Assembly: GCA_012932865.1 (NCBI GenBank)
Contig: SAXG01000008.1
Coordinates: 1,116,001-1,180,000, forward strand
Reading direction: 5' to 3'
Length of the DNA stretch: 64,000 bases
Source of the DNA: Amylostereum areolatum
Taxonomy: Eukaryota > Basidiomycota > Agaricomycetes > Russulales > Stereaceae
A program made the translations under genes and the position numbers. Positions within the stretch are counted from its first letter, which is position 1, and the number at the start of each line of letters is the position of its first letter. Positions 54,807-64,000 of this stretch are shown here, piece after piece. Under the pieces are notes generated by a model that saw only the letters and a program-made list of their open reading frames with translations, did not search any database and had not been told where the DNA came from.

Positions 54807-57800
54807 TCACACACCCTTCTTCCCCCTCCCGCCCCCTTTGCGCTTCTTCCCTCCGCCCCCGCCCACCGCGTCCCGCCTCTCCCGCCTCTCCCGCTCCCGT
54901 TCCTCCTGCTCCTCATCCATGAACCCGACCACCGAAATATCCTGGAACCGTTCTTCCTCCTCCACCGCCCGCCGATCCTCGTCTTCCCACCCGATCCACG
55001 CCCCCTCCGCCTCCACCGCGCCGCCTTCACCGCCATCCTTTCCCTGCTCGCGCTGCGCGTGCTCCAGCACGTCCGTCGTCGAGGGCGTCGACACCGACGG
55101 CGCCGACCCTCCCCCGCTCTGCGTCTCCTCGTCTCCACCCCCGCCCACCCCTCCCACGCCCCCTCCCTCCTCGTAATCCTCCAACCTGAAATCCTCGTCT
55201 TCCTCGTCGAACTCCAACGGCACTCGGGCGCCCTCCCCTACCCCCACCCCCGCGCCCGTGCCCATCCCCGCGCGCACCCTCGGCGAGCGCACGCGCCCCA
55301 TCTCCCTCCTCAGCCTCCCGAAACTCTCGCTCATCCCCCCGCTGATCCTCTGGATCGGGATCGAGTTCTTGAACGAGCCCCCAGGCCTCGCCGGCCCGTT
55401 GGGGTACATGGGTATCACGGGCGGCGAAGCGGGGTACGCGAGCGCGCTGGCCATCGCAGACGAGAGCGGGCCGTCGAACGACGCGGACGCGCCGCCCATG
55501 CCCATGCCCATCTCGTCCTGCGCAAACGCGTCCACGTCCGCGTCCGGGTACGCGCTCACAGCGACCGCGCGGCGGACCTCGATCGGTGCGCCCGCGACGT
55601 CGAGCCGGTACCGTCTGAGGAGACCGTGGTAGTCCTCTCCGAGCGTGTGGAACGCGAACTGGTGTGAGAGGTAGATCGGCCGCGGGAGCACGCGCGGGGA
55701 CGCGGAGCTTGTCTGGAGCTCGGCGTGGGCCAACCAACTGCATCCAAAGCCCGTGGTCAGAAACTTCGGCACTGACGACAAATTAGAGAAAGAAGACCCA
55801 CTTCGCCTTCCCGCGCGGCTTGCGCTCCGCCTTCTCCCCGCCCTTCACTGACCGCCGCACCGCGTCCCAATCCCTCCCCCTCTTCAAATTCCACGTGGCA
55901 ATCTCGCTCTCCCTGCCCACAAGCTCCACCGGCCGCTCGAGCATCTGCGAAAGCCCAGACGACGCCACCCGTGTTGCGCCCGACGGCGGCGACGCGCTCA
56001 GTCTGCCGAACGACGTGCGTGTGGGCAAGGAGATGCTGGTACCGCCGATGCCAGGTACGGCGCTCGGGACGGAGAGGTTGTGCTCCGTCGTCTTCTCCTC
56101 TACGAAGAACCTCCTCAAGGACAACGCGCCGTCCGCGGGGTCGAACACAAGCATATCCTGGTAGTTCGTCGGGCGGCGGTATCCCGCGGGCGAGAGCGGC
56201 TCCTGGCCCGGGGACGAGCTTGCGGACGTCGGTGCGGACGAGGGCGGAGAGTGGATGGTAGCCTGGGGTAAGAGCCGTTTCGGGAGCGACGAAGGTCCCG
56301 GCGGGACGAAGGTGAACGCGAGAGGCGGCACGGCGACGTCTGCGGCAGTCTGGGGCGCGCGCAAGCGCACCAGGGGCCATACCTGCGTCGACAACGGCTG
56401 CTATGGCGCATGACGCGGCGTCAGTATGGGGTGCGAAGGAGAAAGGCGAGCTTAGAGAGACCCACCAGCTCACTCGCATTGAAGACGCGGCCCTGGAGAT
56501 GACTCTTGCCTTCGGGTTTACCGCCGTACGGGTTGGTCGCGAAGACGTGCACCGTGCGTTTGCGCGAGCCGATAGCCATCCAGCGGCCGTCGGGCGCGAG
56601 ATCGACGCCCTCAACGACGGCACTCGTGCGCCCCCTGCGCAGGTCGTACAGGTGCCACTGCGTACCCTAAGAGAGCACCACCAGTAAGTCAGCGTCTTGT
56701 TTGCACATAACCGACCAACGAAATGCGTTTACCTGGGACTTCGGCTCGTCTTCCTCTGCATCCGCCTCCGCGCCCTGTAACCGGCGCATCGCGCGCGACG
56801 CGGGCCTAATCATGAACGTCCTAAGGGTCTGCCCGTCCTCGGGTACGACGACGACGTGCGTACCGTCCTCGGAGAAACGCAGGGCGGACACCCGCTGGTG
56901 CTTCGACGGCGCAAACGCCACGATCGGTTCGGGCTGCAGCCCGCCCTCAAGCAGGGGCGCGAGGTCGAGGACAGTGACATGATGACCACGGGATGCTTCT
57001 GCCGAGGCGGTCGTCGTTGCAGTTGTGGCCGTCGTCCCTACAGGTGAGCGCGGGGACGTGGGGACGTCGCCGATGTCGACGACAGCGCGTCCGGTGTCCG
57101 TCGTAGGAGACGGGATTTCTGTCGGCGCGCTGCGGGAGGCGAACGGTCTGGCTGGGGGAGGCTGACCACCCGCCATGCGGGATCTAGCCGCCGTCATGGC
57201 GAGGCCTCCCAGGGAGCGCATCCCACTGAGGACGCTGCTGCCCATACGGAGCGCCACGCCGCTGAGGTCCGCTTGGACGAGGCTGGTGTTGAGGACGCCC
57301 TGGACCGGCGGAGGGGGTTGTCCGGCGCGGTCAGCGCGAGGTGCGGGAGAGGTGTATGCGAGGAGGCGATGGGATAGCGCAAAGACGGGGTGTGGTTGGG
57401 TGTCCGGGGGAGGTTGCTCGGGGTCTATGTTGTCCGTTAATAATACATTGGTATCGTTCATATTCGCGTTGTTGTTATTGATGTTATTGCTGATATTGTT
57501 GTTGTTGACGTTCGTGTTGGTGTTATGCGTTGTCGCCCGACGGGAAAAAGTGAGGAGGGATGCTGAGGGGATTACAAATAAGGTCTCGAGTGTACATGAG
57601 GAAACAATAATGAGCGCTGCGGGGCGCGACGTGCTCTGCCCGCGCGAGATGGTTAGCAAGCAGAAAGGGGACGGATAACGAAGGACGTACAAGAATAGTA
57701 AAGTTGGCGTTAGACGAGAATGATACAAGGCCCAGAATCGACCGCCTTTGGACCACGGTGTGCGTCGACAATGAGTAGGCGATGAATTCGGGGTCACGAT

Positions 57801-60297
57801 GGCCACACTTTGCGCTGTGAAAGGAATGAGTCGCTTCGCGGTGAAGGGTTGAGGTGACAAGCACATACACGACGCCAATCAAAGGCCGAGCCGGTCGAAA
57901 GCGGTCGTCGCTGTGGAGGGGCGGCGTCGGGAGCACGGCAGCTGACCACACACGCCCCCACGGCGCATCCGGTAGATTAAGAAGTTCCATTGTTGAATCT
58001 AAGTTGTCGCAGTCCCATATCTGCATGCCAGATAAATAACCAAGCAAAAGAAGTCGCCTGACGAGAATGATCAGCCAAGTCCCTCCAGAGGCACGTAAAC
58101 ATAACACACCTTGGCTTGCCACCGCCGACGGGGTGCAGTATGTCCCAGCGTGCCCAGGTGATGCGCTCGCTGGCGTCGCTGCTCGGGTACCGCACCAGGC
58201 CCGGAGACAGCGCCGTCTCGTGCTCAAGGCTGAGAACCTCGTCGAGCGTCTTCGATCCCGCCTCCGCGCCCCAACTGCGCCGTCTGTCGATGGCAGCGTC
58301 GGCCGCGACCTCGTTCCCGGCCGGAGTCATAAACTTGCCGAAGGAAAGCGGGCGCGAAACCCGGGGCGGAGACAGGGCGGCGGAGGGGATGGCGATGGAG
58401 ATGGACGAGGGCACGTAATTGTGCATTGTCCTGGAGATGTTCTCGAACCGCGTGGGCTGCCTGCAGGGAGAGCGTCGTTAGCAAAAGAAAGCAGAGCATT
58501 GGACGGCAGAGAAATGTGAATGGAGCTCGAGTCATCGGCAACAAGCGCCGCTAAGGACTCGGGGAAAACGAGGAACAGCTGGTAGGGAGAGCATGGCGCA
58601 AGGGTCACGACGACTCACTTCGCCAGAATGGGGGAGCGAACGTGGCCCGAGAGGTCCGACTGGGGGGATGTCGCCTGAACTTCCGGCTGCTGGAAGTCGT
58701 GGCGAAGAGATGGTGAACCCGCGCGCTCTACTGGCCTGGTGACGCCTAGGGCTCCTACCCGTTCGGCGTATTCCTCTGGAGGCGGCGGCGGATGGAGTGG
58801 AAGTTCGGTTTGGATGTGGCGGGGGGGTTTGGCGCGTCGGCTGGATGATCTGGAGCAACAAACAGCACCCACGTGAGCGAACATTCATTTGTGGACGGAA
58901 ACGCAAAAACGGGGCGGTGCGAAGCATAGACTGACCTCGCAGCGCTTGAAGGCCTGGGATAACCGGAGGGGTCCGTATTGGGTGTTGAGGCGGAACTCGA
59001 CCGGGACTCCACCTGTGTTCCAGCGCGCTGTACCTCGCCGTATCCGCCACTTTCCTCCTGCTGCCGCTCACTGCCGCCTACGGCGCCCACCCTCTCCACA
59101 TCGTCAAATCGCCTGGAGAGCCTGGAGGGGATGTCAGAAATGAAAACGTCGTCTTGCTGAGGCGGCTTACCGGGATAGAATGGGGGAGTGGACGTACGGG
59201 GAGGTGTCTGCAGGCGGGGTGGGGAAACGGTTCGGTGGTGTATCGGTGGCATGTGAGTCATCGTCCGCCACCGCGTCGGCGGAGTCGAGAAGGCCGCCAC
59301 GATCTGCGCCAAAGTCGAAATTCGGGTTCGTCGCTGCCAGCGCAGAGGGCCTCGACATGGGGACGGGTTTGGGGATGGGACGAGAGGTGTTCTTGGCCCG
59401 CTTGTGTGATCTGAATATAGGCGGTCAGCGGAGGGAACGCGTACAAGGAAAGCAAGGAGAGGTGTAGTTGAGTCGACGCAACGTGCAGACCCCAAATACG
59501 AAAGAAGCGAACAAAATGAATGATAGGTGACGGGTTGAAATGACTGGGTGCGGATGATCTACACGCGCCACGGTTGCGACCGTGCTCATACGCCATTATG
59601 CGTGATTGGCGAGCATCGGGGTCCGTCCAGTCGACAATATCAGACGGAGCATCCACAGCAAACAAAGGCCAGACGGAGATAATGGCTCGAGGGGGTCAAC
59701 AGGCTAGAATGCTAGACTATCCCCACACTGTGCCCTGCCTTCAGTGAATGGATAGTCCAAAATTGTCCCCATCTTTGACCTGGGAAGGGGAATTTAAATG
59801 ATCCCCTTTCCAATGTCCCAGACTGGCCAATCAGCCTCCGCTTGCTGGGATCCGAGTGCAGCGTGCACTCGGGGACGGTAAGGACCACGGTGTGTCGTGT
59901 CATTCCGCCACCGACCACGTCGGCGCCGATAAGGCAGCAAAGATGATAATAAACCCAGAGGGAAAAGAGAGTTGAAAACCCACCTAGAGGGTGTAGGTAT
60001 GCGAACGGGGCTGGGGGCGTCGACCTGTTCTGCCAATGCCGGTGCGTCCATCCGCGCGTTATCGGGCTCCGCCACCGCCTGCTCGGACTCCTGCTCATAC
60101 GCGACCGCCTCTCCCATCCAATCCGCCATGTCCAGAAGTCCTACGTCCGCATGCTGTGAGAACGATGCCACCGGTTGGTCCTCGTCGAGGAGGAGCAACG
60201 GCGGTGTGGCGGCCTCGGCGTAGTCGGCCATAGGAGAATCTTGCTCGGGGAACCGGGTCGACTTGCGCTTTGCATTTCTAGGCTTCCCGGAGGGCAT
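54807..60297 (-). CDS. BCAS3-like WD40 protein
   Basis: Start at 60297 (MPSGKPRNAKRKSTRF). About a dozen exons, roughly 1,500 residues. Long Pro/Ser-rich disordered N-terminus (exon 59358-59167 region: FDFGADRGGLLDSADAV...). Beta-propeller from about 58500: NISRTMHNYVPSSISIAIPS, ITWARWDILHPVGGGKPR, LLLLGYLSGMQIWDCDN, GRVWSAAVLPTP, VQRRSILGLVSFSSNANFTI, VFALSHRLLAYTSP, VSALRFSEDGTHVVVVPEDG, GTQWHLYDLRRGRTSAVVEG, PDGRWMAIGSRKRTVHVFA. The BCAS3 domain follows: REIATWNLKRGRDWDAV-like (ESEIATWNLKRGRDW), FAFHTLGEDYHGLLRRYRLDV. Then an acidic, Gly-rich tail with Arg/Lys end (GKKGV). An Asn-rich run lies near 57430-57530. Human BCAS3 with PHAF1 sits on phagophores; the fungal role is not established. 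Confidence 0.78.
57430..57530 (-). repeat. Asn-codon repeat in the BCAS3-like gene
   Basis: AAC/AAT-rich coding repeat giving NTNTNVNNNNISNN followed by further Asn. Length is likely to vary between strains. Confidence 0.8.
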
Positions 60298-61586
60298 GTA
60301 ACGAGGTTGAGGTGAGAGTGGGGTGTGCGTTGGGAGGAGTGGCGGGGCGGGGGTAGATGAAAGAATAGGAGCAGACAAGAGGGCGATGTGAAGAGAAAGC
60401 AATACAAGAGCAGGGGGCAAGAAATAAATACAATGAAGATGCGCGTTTGTTGAGAAAGAAAAGGCGAGGGGGTAAGTTGGGCGGCGTTGGTGTCGGGGCT
60501 GTCGTCGTCGTCGCAGTGCAAGACAACAACGCTCGTCTCGGAGCCCCGCCCCGCCATTTCCCCGCCCCACACTGCCCGTTTAGGCAATTTTCGATTTCGT
60601 GACTCGACTGAGTCGTCTCGCCATCTCCCTTACTCGCGTTTTCCTCTCGTGTCGCCGCCATCGCTCGCTGGTTTAATAGACTGCTCTGGAAACTTGGCGT
60701 GCACAACTGTGGCGGTAGGTCAGCTCGCGCCATCAAACGAAAATGGAACGTCCAATTACCTTCAGCTTCGAAGTCGCTCGTGCTTCTTGGATCAACGGAG
60801 GTTTATTCTAACTGCAGATCATCATCCCAAGTCGACGGTCCGGAAAAGAAACATATATTATTATCCCCCATTTCCTGCTCTCTAGGTTTGCTCTCAGTCC
60901 CAAGCCTGAGGAATGCGATCACGACGCGCGAAAAATCGACCTTTCATTTTGCAGTCATTTCTCTTGATTAAGCCAGACCTGGGTCACTTCGTACAGCCCC
61001 TCCCCCCCGGGCCCCCCACCTCCTTTCCGAACTCCCAGACCGTTCTTTCGTCAAGGGCCCAGACATAAGGACCCCGCGCCACCCCTCTCAGCAACCGTGA
61101 CGACATCTCCCATCTCTTCCACCCAGCCACCCCGCATCCGCGTGTCCAGCGCCCAGACTCGGACGTGACGCAGCGCACGCGGGGGGAAGTCCGCCAGATC
61201 CCCCCCTCTAGCCCCCAAGATGAAGTGGCATCAGTTCCCGTCGAACGGCAGGGGCGCGGAGACGCGGCAGACGCAGACGCGCGAACCAGATGACATGGCT
61301 TCGTCCGCGGGGCGGTGAACGCGTGGAGCAGGCGTGGTCGCGCTCGATGGAGGGACGGGGGGGCTCACGGGGCGTTGAGGTGGTCCAGAGATCTCCCGTC
61401 TCCCTCCTGGATTCGGTCCTGTATCTGCGTTCGCTTCGACGGTGCTCTTGAGACACCCGCTCGTATTTCACCGCAATCGTGACCGTCGTCCATGGCCGGG
61501 TTTCTCACCTCCTTCAATCAACTACGGCTCCGTCGTCGCTATTAAAAATACCATCGCTCCTTTCTAAACGACCACACACACACACG
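60298..61586. other. Gene-poor interval
   Basis: About 1.3 kb upstream of the BCAS3-like start. It holds that gene's promoter and short GC-rich ORFs without family support. A short (CA)n run ends at about 61585. Confidence 0.45.
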
Positions 61587-62037
61587 ATGTCGGTCGACCG
61601 TCATCCCCCTCCCGCCCACTCACGCGCAAAGTTCACCAGCCCGTTCGTTCCTTGCGCACCACGCGCACCAACATCCACATCGAGAAGCTCTCCCGCGAGT
61701 CCATCTCACATCGTGTCAAACAAGCGCACCACATCGAAGGACATGTCTATAACCTTAGTTGCTCCCGACGTCCGCTCGGACATCGGGCTGCAGAATGGAG
61801 GCAACCTCCGCGGGTTGGAAGACGAGCGTATGGGCCGGCCGTTTGAGAGCGTCCCCTCTTCCCCTCACTCCCAATTCCATTCCCCTCGCCGAGTCGTCCG
61901 AGTCGGTCCGTGAATCCACAGCTATCTTACAACCCGACGACCCGTCGTTCGAGATGTCCTTAATCACTGGACGAATCCCTCTCGTCATTGCACGGAAACC
62001 CGTACCGCCCACACCCTCTATCCCATGTATAAAATAA
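61587..62037 (+). CDS. Possible Ser/Pro-rich small protein with one frame break
   Basis: Start at 61587 (MSVDRHPPPAHSRAKF...), Ser/Pro/Arg-rich, then NKRTTSKDMSITLVAPDVRS, GLEDERMGRPFESVP. Four C at 61853-61856 then end the protein-like reading. With one fewer C it continues LPLTPNSIPLAESSESVRES, LITGRIPLVIARKPVPP and stops at 62037. About 150 residues. No family recognised. The better composition of the joined frame is the only support. Confidence 0.35.
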
Positions 62038-64000
62038 ATCCACGCACAGTTTGCCGGTATGAAAATGCTCCAAGCCCATACGCACTGATGTACAATAACT
62101 CGCCATCACCTCCCACCTCCCCCATCGGTCAAATAAACCATCAGGTCAAAGAGAAAAGGCATATGAGGTGGGTGGGGGGATGGGACTGACTTCGTCCAGG
62201 GCGGATGAGCGCGATAGGCAACCGTCCCGCCGTATCTCACCCGACCCCGGATCTATCTCGCACGTCCCCAGACCACGCGCCTCGCGCCCCTCCTGAGAGC
62301 GCGCGCACCTTTTTCATCCCCCAACCCCGCAACCCACAAGCACCACTCACCTACCTTACCTCGGAATTCCCGATCCCCCAAATGAACCATCACAGCCAAC
62401 ATGGAAAGAGCACCGACGAGACGGTCCGGTCGAGCTAGAACTTCGACCACGTAGAATCCCACTGGCACCGGATACCGACGCCCCCCTCGATCCCGCGTAC
62501 AACTTCCCGAAAGCGAACTGTGGAGTGATTCGAGGATGTACATGCATACCTTGGTAACTAAACCGGTTGCATCGCGCGCCTGCCTGCTCGGCTCCGCGCC
62601 GTCCTGTGCTCCCCGTTTAACTTTACCGCGTCCGACGGTGCCCCCGCGCATTGAGTTCCTTCATCGCGCGCCGCGAAGTGGAAGTCGCGCCGCCGTGCAT
62701 CACCCGCAGGTCAGCCCATCCCCGTCGGAATCGAATCAACAGGCCCACCGTGACGGTGCGCCATGCCCATCCCGTCTCCTTCCAATCGCGGCCACATTCA
62801 CGAGCCCCGCAGGGTACGGCGCGTCTCTTCAGCTGAATGGCGCGCGCTAAGGACCCGAAGAAGGGGGAGGCGATCCATACGAAAAGCGTGCGCCGTGGGA
62901 GGCGAAGGCAAGAAATCGCGAAGGCGAGCAACGGCGACGCACCTCACGCGAAGCCCACTAAACCTCCAGCCTAAGCCGGAGGCCAGCAAGAAGACCTTCG
63001 AGGTTCGCGCGCCGCCCACTGCCCCTTCACGCCCTCCCCCTTCCGCCCGAGAGTGCACCCCCGTCTCCAAAGTTCCCAAGCACACACGCAAAATGAAAAC
63101 AAACGCACGTCCCCCCGCAGACAGGGAGACGCACCCTCGCCGTCCCCCCGGCGCGGGATCTATTCCATCCGTCGCCGTTCCCTTCCCCTTCCCTTCGCGC
63201 GCCCACACGCCCGTGACGCGCGACGTCTGCATGGGGGTGGGCACCTGCGGCGGGTGCCAGCAACCAGTGCGGCGCGCCCCCTTGATCCTGATCCCCGTCA
63301 CCCACCTACTTGCTTGGAATAGCCTGCGTTCCAGTTACCAGTACGCCACCGCTGCATTGGCCCCCAAAACGGGCGCGGCCATCTGAGCTGGTATTGACGT
63401 CGACGGTACCGCGGTTCCGAAGGTACGTCTCCAGGCGTAAAGGCGGGACGGGAGATGCCCGCGCCGCCGTTCAAACCATGGAGAGGAAACCGAAGCCGTA
63501 CTCCGGACCTGGCTCGTCCAAAGCCGTGGCCGGACCCGCGGCGTCAACGCGTCAGCCCGCGTCCTCGAGCTCGAAAAACAACGGACACGAACCAAAGAAC
63601 GTCGAGAGCGCGTACCGTGGCCGACCCAACGAACACTATAGATGCCATCGCACCCCGCCTCGTTGTCCCCGCGTTGTCCAACCCTCCCCACCACGTCCCC
63701 ACACACATCATTCCCAGCCCCTCCCCCCCCCCACGCCCGAAAGGTCCCCGACCTCACGGTCAGCCGATCGCGCGATTTCCCCAGCGCCGCGGCGGAACTA
63801 TCAACGCCAAAAGGGCGAACTGAAGTGAGGGGCGATGACGCGCGTGGCGCCGCACGTATATGCAGTAAGCATTGCATGCGACGTGCGTCGGCGTCGGCGG
63901 GCGGGCTCCCCGCAAACTCTATCAGATCTCGCTGAGATGATGATGATGATCCAGCCGCCGCTGCCGACGCGCCGAGCATCCCCGCCTGACCCACCTTCGT
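62038..64000. other. GC-rich right end without a supported gene
   Basis: About 2 kb, very GC-rich, with many overlapping Pro/Arg/Ser-rich ORFs on both strands, as expected by chance in such DNA. The best candidate is a plus-strand stretch from 63479 (MERKPKPYSGPGSSKAVAG...) with a possible donor near 63615. A 220-codon minus ORF (63335-63994) has biased composition. No domain seen. A gene may continue past the window. Confidence 0.4.

Noticed and set aside
55027..55743. 238-codon minus ORF rich in Arg and Gly
   Set aside because: A shadow frame of the BCAS3-like C-terminal exon; the other frame continues the family blocks.
9348..61856. Programmed +1 frameshifting as the cause of the frame breaks
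   Set aside because: No shared slippery site or following stop context, two breaks go the other way, and many long genes need no shift. Insertion-biased sequence error is simpler.
1..64000. CRISPR arrays, rRNA genes, autonomous transposons
   Set aside because: No regularly spaced repeats, no rRNA sequence, and no transposase, reverse transcriptase or integrase motifs were seen on either strand.

Overview
The window is nuclear DNA of a filamentous basidiomycete, most likely an Agaricomycete. It has tightly packed genes on both strands, with many introns of about 50-75 nt (GTRNGT donors, YAG acceptors). It has a fungal Gid5/Vid28-type armadillo protein, a G-gamma subunit ending in CVVM, and several families I know only from mushroom-forming fungi. 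I saw no bacterial, viral or CRISPR features. Gene models were spliced by eye from conserved protein blocks and splice consensus, so exon edges are good to a few bases where given and approximate elsewhere.

Layout: 1-1329 (-) N-terminus of a giant DUF6606 protein, running off the left edge; 4316-5056 (-) unknown gene A; 5427-6521 (-) OB-fold-like protein; 6953-8823 (-) MCT-type transporter; 9348-9813 (-) YCII protein; 10132-10861 (+) ISA2; 11253-11981 (+) ADE8-type GAR transformylase; 12254-12828 (+) unknown; 13028-15820 (+) COG6; 16144-17749 (-) pyruvate dehydrogenase E1 alpha; 18021-20666 (-) GID5/ARMC8-like; 21043-25348 (+) RNA-dependent RNA polymerase; 26361-28775 (+) carboxylesterase with many frame breaks; 29287-30762 (+) glutaminyl cyclase; 31009-34078 (-) three tandem paralogues of an unknown family; 34906-36835 (-) second MCT-type transporter, broken; 37964-38347 (-) G-gamma; 38627-39714 (+) coiled-coil protein; 40435-40508 (-) tRNA-Val(AAC); 40821-48845 (-) ZNFX1/Hrr1-type helicase; 50424-51186 (+) unknown gene B, paralogue of A; 53134-54338 (+) GGC1-type mitochondrial carrier; 54807-60297 (-) BCAS3-like WD40 protein; then a GC-rich, gene-poor right end.

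Themes: (i) an RdRP and a ZNFX1/Hrr1-type helicase, partners in RNAi-dependent heterochromatin in fission yeast, lie about 15 kb apart. (ii) Two lineage-specific families stand out: the A/B pair, with the same three-exon structure, the same 46-nt last exon and the same C-terminal LRFPF; and a three-gene tandem array. (iii) Mitochondrial functions recur (ISA2, PDH E1 alpha, GTP/GDP carrier), as in an ordinary housekeeping region. (iv) Many otherwise well-conserved genes carry single-base frame breaks, nearly all of them one extra base. An insertion-biased consensus error is the simplest explanation, but the esterase and the second transporter are hit so often that real decay is possible.
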